64,000 nucleotides of DNA from Phycisphaerae bacterium. GTDB lineage: Bacteria; Planctomycetota; Phycisphaerae; Phycisphaerales; SM1A02. Within the stretch, counting starts at the first letter, position 1. Each line of letters starts with the position of its first letter. Below, one piece after another: positions 36,797-44,479 of this stretch. A program made the position numbers and the translations under genes. The stretch covers positions 1 through 64,000 of the forward strand of contig JAEUIT010000025.1 of assembly GCA_016795035.1 (NCBI GenBank), given 5' to 3'. Below the pieces are notes generated by a model. The model saw nothing but the letters and a program-made list of their open reading frames with translations, did no database searches and was not told the DNA's origin.

Positions 36797-36883
36797 CCCG
36801 GATTATGCATGGCACTGCCCGATCGGATGTCGATTGCCGCGGCTTCTCCGCTGGACGGGCAATGCCATGCATAATCCGGGCTA
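36794..36883. repeat. 28-bp inverted repeat spanning two convergent stop codons
   Basis: Arms 36794-36821 and 36856-36883 are complementary at 27 of 28 positions around a 34-base loop. Each arm begins with the TAG stop codon of its own gene and continues with CCCGGATTATGCATGGCA. The perfect symmetry suggests a bidirectional terminator or a small mobile palindrome that supplied both stop codons. No second copy seen in the window. Confidence 0.92.
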
Positions 36884-37672
36884 TTCCCACGCGCCGAGCA
36901 CGGTGGCGAGATCGGCGCCGTTGATGACGCCGTCCTGGTTGAGGTCGGCGGCGCAGCACGTCTCCGGGCAGTCGCCCCACGCGCCGAGGAGGATCCCGAG
37001 ATCGCCACCGTCGACCACGCCGTTGCCGTCGAGGTCGGCAGGCACGGTGCCGCGACCGATCGTGATGTCGTCGAGCGAGAAGCCGCCTGCCGTCTGGAAC
37101 TGCACGACCGTGAACGTCGCCGACGCGATGCCTTCATGCTCGATGCCGATGAATTGGCCTTGCGAGCCTTGCGTACTCTCGAGGAGGACGCCGTTCACGT
37201 CGAAGACATCGAGGCGCACGATCGAGCCCGTCGGATCATTCCACGCACCGAATTTCTCGGCGATCATCGGCTGGCCGGCGCCGTTCACCATCGCGACGTG
37301 CACGGGCTTTGCGAAGTCGATCACGACGGTCCGACCGCTGAGCGCGGTGCCGCAGATGACGTTCGGAAAGGACTTCGCGTCGCCTTCCTGTCCCGTGCCT
37401 TGGAGGTCGAGCGTGACTGCCGGTCCGCCTCCACTCGAGAAGATCGCGCCGGCGCACGTTGCGTACTGCGTCGACAGCTGCGATGCGGGCGAGACAGGGG
37501 TGCCGATCGCGAACGTCGGCATGCCGGGCAATTGGTCGAAGTCGACCACCACGCAATCGCTCTGCCACGCAAGCACCGCGTTGCCGTCGCTCGACACGAA
37601 CGAGGAGGCAAGGCCTGAGGAAGTAAGGGAGCCGACAACAAGTGCGCCGACGAGTCCAGTGACGAATCGCAT
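36881..37672 (-). CDS. Secreted dockerin-tailed protein, beta-sandwich of unknown type
   Basis: 263 residues, signal MRFVTGLVGALVVGSLTSSG. The body contains VVVDFDQLPGMPTFAIGTPV, AGAIFSSGGGPAVTLDLQG, VVIDFAKPVHVAMVNGAG and a late FSLDDITIG, the hallmark of choice-of-anchor or DUF-type jelly-roll domains in planctomycetes, likely carbohydrate-binding. Two dockerin-like repeats start near residue 210 with a CPETCC spacer. Upstream of the ATG at 37672 there is a GAGAGGAG ribosome-binding site. Convergent with the acetyltransferase; the stop lies in the 28-bp inverted repeat. Confidence 0.82.
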   Translation of the reverse strand: MRFVTGLVGALVVGSLTSSGLASSFVSSDGNAVLAWQSDCVVVDFDQLPGMPTFAIGTPVSPASQLSTQYATCAGAIFSSGGGPAVTLDLQGTGQEGDAKSFPNVICGTALSGRTVVIDFAKPVHVAMVNGAGQPMIAEKFGAWNDPTGSIVRLDVFDVNGVLLESTQGSQGQFIGIEHEGIASATFTVVQFQTAGGFSLDDITIGRGTVPADLDGNGVVDGGDLGILLGAWGDCPETCCAADLNQDGVINGADLATVLGAWE

Positions 37673-37780
37673 GGCAGTTCTCCTCTCGCGGTGGTTCGCT
37701 GGTGGGACTCAGTCTAACGAACGCGTTGTGTGAAGCGAGCCGCGACCCGCGTATCGGACCTGCGGCCGCCACGCCCATGC

Positions 37781-38659
37781 TCAGTCGCCGATCTGCCGAA
37801 GGACCGCACGCACGAGGCGATCCGGCGCCGCCGGTTCGCGGTGCAGGAAGAGCGACGGCTCGATCAGCTCGAGCTCCATGAGGAGCGTGCGTCCCGTGTC
37901 GTCGCGAGCGACGTCGACGCGGGCGTACGTCGGACGCGGCAGGCCAAAGCGCTCGAGCGCGTCGAGCGTCTGTCGGGCGACGTGGCGTTCGTCAGGCTCC
38001 ACGGAAACGCAGCCCCGCGAGCCTTCGGAGTCGCCGCTCCAGCGCGCGGCCTTCGAGACGGCGTGTGAGAGCTCGCCGTCGATGTAGACGAGGTTGCGCT
38101 CGCCTTCCGCGAGCACGCGCGAGAGAAGCGGCTGCACGAGCATGTCCCTCTCCCGATGGGCCGCGAGATGCGTCTCGGCGGCCTCGTGGTCGTCCGCGTC
38201 GACTCGAATCGTCGCGAACGAGCCCGCGGAGATCGCTGGCTTCAGCACCACGTTGCCCCAACGCGCGAAGACCTCGCGCCACTGCACGTTGCCGCGCGCG
38301 GGAACGAGCTGGGTGGGAACCACGGGAATCCCGGCCTCCGCGAGCTCGAGGAGATACCGCTTGTGGAGATTCCAGCGAATCGTCGCCAGGGGATTCAGGA
38401 GCCGCGTCTCGGTGGCGACGCGCGCAAGCCACGGGACGAAGTCGGAGAAGCGACGGACGTAGTTCCACGTCGACTGCACGAGCGCGACGTCGAAGTCTTT
38501 CCACGCGACGTGCGGGTCGTCCCAGGCGCATGCGACGGCATCGACGCCGCGGGCCATGAACGCGTCGCGCAGGGGAAGCAGGCCCTCGTCGGGGCGCGGA
38601 AGTTCCGCGCAGGTCACGAGCGCGACGCGCCGACGGGCGGGAGGGAGATGCGACGTCAT
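37781..38659 (-). CDS. ATP-grasp family protein (RimK/glutathione-synthetase-like)
   Basis: 292 residues from the ATG at 38659, with TTGGAG six bases before it; the frame upstream is antisense to the DinB gene. N-terminal VALVTCAELPRPDEGLLPL and DVALVQSTWNYV form the pre-ATP-grasp domain. The ATP-grasp core is recognised by NLHKRYLLELAEAGIPVVPT, VVLKPAISAGSFATIRV, ERNLVYIDGELSHAVSKAA and TLLMELELIEPSLFLH, the last holding the Mg-binding Glu and Asn-equivalent. This is the uncharacterised planctomycete/bacterial RimK-like group. It would ligate a carboxylate to an amine; the substrates are unknown. Confidence 0.85.
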   Translation of the reverse strand: MTSHLPPARRRVALVTCAELPRPDEGLLPLRDAFMARGVDAVACAWDDPHVAWKDFDVALVQSTWNYVRRFSDFVPWLARVATETRLLNPLATIRWNLHKRYLLELAEAGIPVVPTQLVPARGNVQWREVFARWGNVVLKPAISAGSFATIRVDADDHEAAETHLAAHRERDMLVQPLLSRVLAEGERNLVYIDGELSHAVSKAARWSGDSEGSRGCVSVEPDERHVARQTLDALERFGLPRPTYARVDVARDDTGRTLLMELELIEPSLFLHREPAAPDRLVRAVLRQIGD

Positions 38660-38722
38660 GCGGCTCCAAAGTACATGCTCGGGAGCCTCGCGAAACGGCG
38701 AGCCTGCGGTACCGTTCCGCCC

Positions 38723-39220
38723 ATGAATCTCGCGACGTACAAGCGCATCGTCCAAAGCCAGTTCGACGCCTCGCTCGACATGCTCGAGGCATGCATCGCC
38801 TCATGTCCGGCCCGAGCGTGGAAGGGCAAGGTCGCCAAGTACGAGTTCTGGCACGTCGCGTACCACACGCTCTATTGCACCGATCTCTACACCGCGACGA
38901 CGCAGGACGCATGGTCGCCGCATCCGACGTTCCATCCGGGCGGCGCGTCGGACGTCGAAGACGAGTATCCCTCGCGACTCATGACGAAGAAGGAGCTTCT
39001 CGCGTATCTCGCGCACGTCCGCACGAAGGTGCGCTCGTCGTTGCGGCGCGAGACCGCCGCAACCATGCGGAAGCCCGCCGGATTCCCGTGGCTCGCCTTC
39101 AGGCGTGAGGAGCTTCCGATCTACAACCTGCGGCACGTGCAGCACCACACCGGCCAGCTCTCCGCGTTTCTTCGCCGACACAAGGTCAATGTGCGTTGGG
39201 TGAAGGCCGGCGCGGTGTGA
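38723..39220 (+). CDS. DinB-family metal-binding four-helix protein
   Basis: 165 residues from the ATG at 38723. Three His are in DinB positions: one in FWHVAYHTLY and two in RHVQHHTGQLSAF, typical of the divalent-metal site of this fold. The family includes thiol-dependent S-transferases and stress-induced proteins; this clade is uncharacterised. Divergent from the ATP-grasp gene across 63 bases, so the two may share a regulatory region. Confidence 0.85.
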   Translation: MNLATYKRIVQSQFDASLDMLEACIASCPARAWKGKVAKYEFWHVAYHTLYCTDLYTATTQDAWSPHPTFHPGGASDVEDEYPSRLMTKKELLAYLAHVRTKVRSSLRRETAATMRKPAGFPWLAFRREELPIYNLRHVQHHTGQLSAFLRRHKVNVRWVKAGAV

Positions 39221-39229
39221 GACCCGGCA

Positions 39230-40054
39230 TCAGCGGACGCCGATCGCCACGCCGAGCCAGACGGATTCGAACGTCGCGCGGTCGACCCATTGCCGGTCGC
39301 CGTGCAGCGGATCGACGAACTCCACGAGCTTCGGCGTGATCGACTCGACCAGGATCGCGTGCGTTCCGAAGGAGAGTTCGACGTAGGCGATGAAGGGGCG
39401 CGGACGGCCCGTCCAGTCGTCGATAGTCCCGCGCGTGGCTGCAACGCAGACGCCTTGTCGTGCGGCTGCAACGTTGATTGCCGCGGCGAGATCGTGCTCG
39501 TCGGTGCCGAACTGCGACGTTCCCGCGAGGTACGCCATCTCGCCTTCGGAGACGTCGACGTCATACCGTGCGAGAAGCATCGCGGCCGCGGCCGGCGCGC
39601 AGCTCATCCCGGTCGACTGGATGAGGCGACCGTCGCCGTCGACGCGGTTCGACCATGCGACGGGCTGCGCCCAACGCCAGAGGAACGGTCCCGAGCGATC
39701 CACGCCGATGACGACGGAGATGATGGCGACGAGTATGCCGAGAAACGTCGCGCTCATGCGCCGCTTCGGGGCGCCGAGCGCGACGCCGAGAAGGAACATC
39801 GCGAGAAGCGACTCGGCGATCGTCACGCCGCCGACGGTCGAGAAGGCGTTACCGACCGCGGCCGCGACCTCGGGGGCGACGGCGGCGCTGCGGAGCGCAA
39901 GCGGGGCCACCAGCGTCACGAAGCACACGATGCTGATGCCGACGCGCGCCGCGATCGGCCAGCGCCACGTCGTGCGTCCGGCGGCGACCATCCCGGCTGC
40001 AACGAGGAGCGGCAGCACGAAGAGGGCGAAGTCGAGCCAGAGCGGCCGGAGCAT
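39230..40054 (-). CDS. Polytopic membrane protein with C39-like peptidase domain
   Basis: 274 residues. Four N-terminal helices (LWLDFALFVLPLLVAAGMVA, ARVGISIVCFVTLVAPLAL, TIAESLLAMFLLGVALG, FLGILVAIISVVIGV) precede a papain-like domain with the Cys in STGMSCAPAAAAMLLARYDV and the His in SFGTHAILVESITPKL, followed by VDPLHGDRQWV. That is the layout of peptidase C39 or C39-like proteins, which cut leader peptides at Gly-Gly sites or have lost activity. The third gene of an operon with the genes at 40094 and 40987; a 39-base gap separates it from the former. Confidence 0.78.
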   Translation of the reverse strand: MLRPLWLDFALFVLPLLVAAGMVAAGRTTWRWPIAARVGISIVCFVTLVAPLALRSAAVAPEVAAAVGNAFSTVGGVTIAESLLAMFLLGVALGAPKRRMSATFLGILVAIISVVIGVDRSGPFLWRWAQPVAWSNRVDGDGRLIQSTGMSCAPAAAAMLLARYDVDVSEGEMAYLAGTSQFGTDEHDLAAAINVAAARQGVCVAATRGTIDDWTGRPRPFIAYVELSFGTHAILVESITPKLVEFVDPLHGDRQWVDRATFESVWLGVAIGVR

Positions 40055-40093
40055 CGCACCGACCTACGCACGCTCGGCGGCGCGGTTCCTCGC

Positions 40094-40990
40094 CTACTTC
40101 GAGTTCGGCTCTCTCGGCGCGAGCTCGACGCGCTTGCCGAGCACCAGGCAGTTGAAGAGGGCTCGCCCGGCCTGGTCGCGCGTCATGAAGGCGTTGCTGC
40201 CCGCGATCTCGTCGAGCGACACGACGACGTTCTTGTCGAGCGGATACACGTCGACCACGAGGTCGTGGTGCTTCCAGACGCCCGGATTCGTCAATTCCGC
40301 GTCCGAGGCAAAGCGAAGCAGCATCTTTCCGCCTTCCCAATACGCCCACGCCTCGTTGGCGACGGGCGGCATCGGCGCGAGATGCACCACCTGCGCCCCG
40401 TCGGGCAGCGGCTCGTTGCGATGGGCAAACTCGCGGGCGATCGCGGTGCGCGCGGCCTCGCGAAGGTGCGCGAGAAGCGCCTCATCGGGAAACGCGGACT
40501 GCCCGCGGGTTCGGAAGAGTTCGTCGCGCAGGTGCGCGTAGTCGGCCGTGACGAGCGTGTAGCCCGCGGGCATCTCCGCGGGAACCTCCACGGTCGCCAC
40601 GCGTATCACCTTGAACCGATCGCTCTTCACCGTGAGCTCGAGCTCCGGCACGCTGTAGTCCGACTTCTTCGCCGTGACGAGAATGCCGATCTGCGGGAGC
40701 AGCACTTCGCCGAAGCGGCTGCGATCGCCGGCATCGAGCTCGTGCGGAACCTCGCGCACCCAGAAGGTGACGGTGCCGGCGCGGGCCACGACATCGATGT
40801 GCTCCTCGTCGAGGTGCCAGCGATAGAGGTAGCGCATGAGGTCGTAGAGCCAGGCGCGGTCCTGGATGCCCTCGTCGTTTCGCGTTCCGGCGACCGGCGC
40901 GGGCGGGTCGTCGTGTGCCACGACGAACGGCGCGGCGCCTGCAACGACGAGTGCGGCGACGATCGAGACCGAGCGAGCGAGTCGCGTCAT
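40094..40990 (-). CDS. Secreted protein of unknown function
   Basis: 298 residues. Signal: SVSIVAALVVAGAAPFVVA. I recognise no domain. Notable segments are WLYDLMRYLYRWHLDEEHI, ILVTAKKSDYSVPELELTV, AYWEGGKMLLRFASDAEL and DKNVVVSLDEIAGSNAFMT. Its ATG overlaps the stop of the upstream gene by four bases (ATGA), a sign of coupled translation, and it precedes the C39-like gene. A role in the envelope with its two neighbours is likely. Confidence 0.78.
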   Translation of the reverse strand: MTRLARSVSIVAALVVAGAAPFVVAHDDPPAPVAGTRNDEGIQDRAWLYDLMRYLYRWHLDEEHIDVVARAGTVTFWVREVPHELDAGDRSRFGEVLLPQIGILVTAKKSDYSVPELELTVKSDRFKVIRVATVEVPAEMPAGYTLVTADYAHLRDELFRTRGQSAFPDEALLAHLREAARTAIAREFAHRNEPLPDGAQVVHLAPMPPVANEAWAYWEGGKMLLRFASDAELTNPGVWKHHDLVVDVYPLDKNVVVSLDEIAGSNAFMTRDQAGRALFNCLVLGKRVELAPREPNSK

Positions 40991-41712
40991 TGCACTTTCC
41001 TCAGGGTGAAGAATCGGTTTCCGCCGGTGGCGCCCTGATTCTCGTCAGGGATGCGCACGAAGTTTCCGCCGGGGCTGTAGCAGTCCCGGTCGGTCATCCA
41101 TGAGTACGCGTTGCCGGTCACCGGCGTGCCGCGCACGGAGCGGAGCGATGCGTAGCGGTCGGCGCCGGTGATGCTTCCCTTGACGTATGCGTCCGCGAGA
41201 CCTTGCGCATAGTCGAGGAGCCGCGCGAATCGGCCGGGTTCGCCGCGATCCGCGCACTTCTCGAGATAGGCGACGCGCTCGTGGACCCGCGGTACGGCGA
41301 CGAACGCGCCCGACGCGTCACGATGGAAGCCGTCGCACTGGCCTTTCTCGCCTCCGGCCGTGATGACCGCGATGATGTCGTTGCAGCGCTCCGATGCGAT
41401 CTGCGACTGCGTGTAGCCGTTCGGCACGTTCTTGAGCCGATTGTGCAGCACCCAGAGGATCGAGAGCATCGTCGCCTTCGTGTCCTCCTCGCTCACCCAC
41501 GACTTCTCGCCGGGGAACGGCGACTCGTTGACGAGGAGGAGCGCCACGTAACCGGGCACGGTCGAGGGCGATGCGAGGTGCGTGCGCTCGCCGTTCGGCG
41601 CCGAAGACGCCCCCATGCCGAGCGGCGTGCCGAGGGCCGCAAGGACAAGCGCGAGTCGCGCGAGGCGGCGCGGCCATCTCGATTCGCCGGGGTGTGCTGC
41701 TCCGGGTGCCAT
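40987..41712 (-). CDS. SleB-like cell-wall hydrolase, secreted
   Basis: 241 residues with signal RLARLALVLAALGTPLGMG. The core LLVNESPFPGEKSWVSEEDT, TMLSILWVLHNRLKNVPNGY and QSQIASERCNDIIAVITAGG resembles the SleB/hydrolase_2 fold, where a Glu near the first segment and an NR motif in the second are typical. Those enzymes cleave peptidoglycan. First gene of the operon AG-unknown-C39, overlapping the next start by four bases. Assignment to SleB rests on motif similarity and is tentative. Confidence 0.65.
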   Translation of the reverse strand: MAPGAAHPGESRWPRRLARLALVLAALGTPLGMGASSAPNGERTHLASPSTVPGYVALLLVNESPFPGEKSWVSEEDTKATMLSILWVLHNRLKNVPNGYTQSQIASERCNDIIAVITAGGEKGQCDGFHRDASGAFVAVPRVHERVAYLEKCADRGEPGRFARLLDYAQGLADAYVKGSITGADRYASLRSVRGTPVTGNAYSWMTDRDCYSPGGNFVRIPDENQGATGGNRFFTLRKVQ

Positions 41713-41786
41713 GCGGGGATCACGATACTCGCGGCGACGTACGACGAACGGCGGCCGCCTCGCGCGATCGACTTTATGATCGACGA

Positions 41787-44366
41787 ATGCACTGCATACC
41801 GCTTGCCGCCTCGTTGCTCGTCGCCTCGTGTGCCGTCGCGGCCGACGACGGTTCGCTGAAGGTGTTCATTCTCGCCGGACAGTCGAACATGGAGGGGCAG
41901 GGCGTCGTGGACCTCGCCGGCAAGGACTACAACGGAGGCCAGGGCACGCTTGCGTCGCTCGCCGACGATCCCGCGAAGGCGGCGCTTCTCGCGGGCGTCC
42001 GCAACGCGGACGGGACCTGGATGTCGCGAAACGACGTCTTCGTGCGCTTCACCCCGGAGAATCAGCCGGCCGCAGTCGGTCCGCTCGCGTTCGGATTCAC
42101 GCCGTATCGCGACGCGCATCACTTCGGACCGGAGATCGGCATCGGGCAGGTGCTAGGCGACGCGCTCGACGAGCCGGTGCTGCTCGTGAAGACGGCGTGG
42201 GGAGGCAAGAGCCTGTACGTCGACTTCCGTCCGCCGTCGTCGGGCGGCGAGGTGGGCCCGTACTACAGGCGCATGATCGACGACGTGCGCACCGCCATCC
42301 AGAAGGCAGCCGAGGAGATCCCCGCCGCAAAGGGCCGCAACGTGGAGATCGCCGGATTCATCTGGTACCACGGATGGAACGACGGCTGCGACCCCGAGCG
42401 CGCGGTGCCGCAGTACGAGACGAACCTCGCGAACCTCATCCGCGACGTGCGGAAGGATCTCGGCGTTCTGGCCATGCCGGCCGTCGTCGGCGAGATCACC
42501 GGACCGTGGGTCGAGGCGCCGGCCGAGTGGGGCGCGCTCCGCAAGGCGCAGAAGGCGGCGGCCACGCGCGACGAGTGGAAGGGCACCGTGACCTTCGTGC
42601 CGACGGCCGCGTTCGTCCGCGACCCTGCGGAGTCGCCCAATCCGACGCACGGGCACCACGAGTTCGGCAACGGCGAGACGTACCTGCTCGTCGGGCGCGC
42701 GCTCGGCGAGGCGATGCGCTCGCTCGTCGTTGCAGGCGCGCCCGCCTTCGTTCCAACGTTGCCGGCGCCACCCAAGGCGACGCAGAAGGAAGGCGAGATG
42801 TCGGGCTACATGCTCGTGCCGGTCGAGCGCGCGCCGGAGGAGTTCAACGCCGGATACTCGATGTACGCCGCGGCGTGGCCGATCGTCGAGACCTATCCGG
42901 GCTCGCGCTTCCAGACCGGGCTCTTCGGCACGTGGATGTTCCCGCAGTATTCGGAGAAGAACGGTGAGAAGAAGCCCAAGGATCTCTACACCGACATCGA
43001 GGGCGGACTCGGCTGGTGGCGCGACACGCGCTTCGCCACGACGACGCCGAAGTTCATCATGGGCGGCGTCGCGCCGAACTTCTCCGCGTGGGCGAACGGT
43101 CCCGGCGCCGGCAAGGGACGCGACTGGGACAAGCCGCTCGGGAAGTACGCGATCGCGCAGGTGAGTCCGTGGGTGGTGTGGCCGCCTGACGGTCTCAATC
43201 TCGCGCAAGGCACGTGCGGCGAACTCTTCGGCTACGGCTACGTGCCGCTGCCCTTCATCGATGCGAAGACGACGACCGCCGGCAAGCCCGTGCCGACCGG
43301 CGACCAGTGCTGGACGCTCTTCCTGAACACCGAGAACTTCAAGGGGCCGGTCTGCTTCTTCACGCCGTACTTCTGGTCGGAGTCGGCGGTCGAGCGCCCG
43401 GAGCTCGCGGGCATGTTGCTCGACTCGCGCCCGTCCGACCCGAACAAGGCGTTTCAGATGGAGACGCAGTGGATACCTGCAACGCTGAGTTCGATCATCG
43501 GCGGCAACGGGGAGGGCGAGCGCAAGACGTTCGCGCGCGTCGCGCCGGTGTCGTATCCCGTCGATGCCGACGGTCGCACCGTCGTCCTGCATCGACTCTC
43601 GACCTATAGCCGCGCCGCGATCAGCGACCCCGTGCGCGTATGGTTCGCCGGCGGGCCGGCGCCGAGCGGCGCCTTCGATCCGGCCGCCACGCACGTGCAG
43701 ACGTTCGGCGAAGGCGGCGGCTCGACGTGGCGTATCTTCGCCGACGGAACGAAGGACGACGCGCGGCGCGACATCGCGTGGTCGTCATTCGGCACGCCGA
43801 TCGCACACGACCCGACGACGTTCGGCTACCGCTGGAACGCCGACGTCGTGCATCCGGTGAAGGATGGCGCCGGGCGCCGCGTGCGCCTCCCGGAGTACTT
43901 CCGCCTCGAACACCGCGACGGCAAGCCCTCGCGCTGGGTCGTCGTTGCAGCCGACCAGGTTCCGCCGGAAGCCGGCCTCAAGGAGGTCGCGTTCGCGACG
44001 CCGGTCGAGAAGGGCGAGGGGGCTTATGTGACGCCCGACGCGCCGATGAGTCCGTTCCGTGCGCCCGGCCCGGTTGCCGGTCCCTTCGAGACGACGCTCG
44101 GCGACGGCAGCACCGTGACGTACGCGTGGTACCGCTTCGCCGATCAACCCGCGATGCTCAACGCCGATCTCAGCGTTGCCGAGCGCGAGGAAGCGCAGCG
44201 CCGCGTCGAACTCCTGCACCGCGCCTGGACGAAGGACCGCACCTACATCGCGCCGCCGACGACCAGCTCGCTCGCGTCGCTCGATCCCGCGCTTCTCGTC
44301 ACGCCGCCGAAGGGCTTCGAGATCGGATACGTGCCGATCGCGATCCGGCAGGAGAGGAAGAAGTAG
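41787..44366 (+). CDS. SASA-type esterase with large C-terminal extension
   Basis: 859 residues from the ATG at 41787, with signal MHCIPLAASLLVASCAVAA. Residues 24-310 are the SASA esterase: FILAGQSNMEGQG nucleophile, VKTAWGGKSLYVDF oxyanion block, FIWYHGWNDGCDP, and a late GETYLLVGRALG. The FVPTAAFVRD segment corresponds to the RAPATLDEFKG region of the esterase at the window start, so they are homologous there. The remaining 550 residues have no family I know: conserved-looking WKYDGLNLAQ-like segments, GGSTWRIFADGTKDDARRDI and a repeated PLKEVAFATPVEKGEGAYV. Convergent with the sulfatase fusion, with a strong hairpin between. Confidence 0.85.
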   Translation: MHCIPLAASLLVASCAVAADDGSLKVFILAGQSNMEGQGVVDLAGKDYNGGQGTLASLADDPAKAALLAGVRNADGTWMSRNDVFVRFTPENQPAAVGPLAFGFTPYRDAHHFGPEIGIGQVLGDALDEPVLLVKTAWGGKSLYVDFRPPSSGGEVGPYYRRMIDDVRTAIQKAAEEIPAAKGRNVEIAGFIWYHGWNDGCDPERAVPQYETNLANLIRDVRKDLGVLAMPAVVGEITGPWVEAPAEWGALRKAQKAAATRDEWKGTVTFVPTAAFVRDPAESPNPTHGHHEFGNGETYLLVGRALGEAMRSLVVAGAPAFVPTLPAPPKATQKEGEMSGYMLVPVERAPEEFNAGYSMYAAAWPIVETYPGSRFQTGLFGTWMFPQYSEKNGEKKPKDLYTDIEGGLGWWRDTRFATTTPKFIMGGVAPNFSAWANGPGAGKGRDWDKPLGKYAIAQVSPWVVWPPDGLNLAQGTCGELFGYGYVPLPFIDAKTTTAGKPVPTGDQCWTLFLNTENFKGPVCFFTPYFWSESAVERPELAGMLLDSRPSDPNKAFQMETQWIPATLSSIIGGNGEGERKTFARVAPVSYPVDADGRTVVLHRLSTYSRAAISDPVRVWFAGGPAPSGAFDPAATHVQTFGEGGGSTWRIFADGTKDDARRDIAWSSFGTPIAHDPTTFGYRWNADVVHPVKDGAGRRVRLPEYFRLEHRDGKPSRWVVVAADQVPPEAGLKEVAFATPVEKGEGAYVTPDAPMSPFRAPGPVAGPFETTLGDGSTVTYAWYRFADQPAMLNADLSVAEREEAQRRVELLHRAWTKDRTYIAPPTTSSLASLDPALLVTPPKGFEIGYVPIAIRQERKK

Positions 44367-44378
44367 GAGTCAGGATGG

Positions 44379-44451
44379 AGGAGTCAGGAGTCAGTGGGAA
44401 AGACACTGCGTCACCGCGCTTCGGGTGTCTTCACCCTGACTCCTGACTCCT
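44379..44451. terminator. Bidirectional hairpin between convergent genes
   Basis: AGGAGTCAGGAGTCAG (44379-44394) pairs perfectly with CTGACTCCTGACTCCT (44436-44451). An inner stem AAGACAC (44400-44406) / GTGTCTT (44425-44431) extends it. The arms are built from a tandem heptamer (AGTCAGG). It separates the second SASA esterase from the sulfatase fusion and suits termination in both directions. Confidence 0.85.
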
Positions 44452-44479
44452 GACTCCCCGCGGCCAACGGCCGCGCGCC

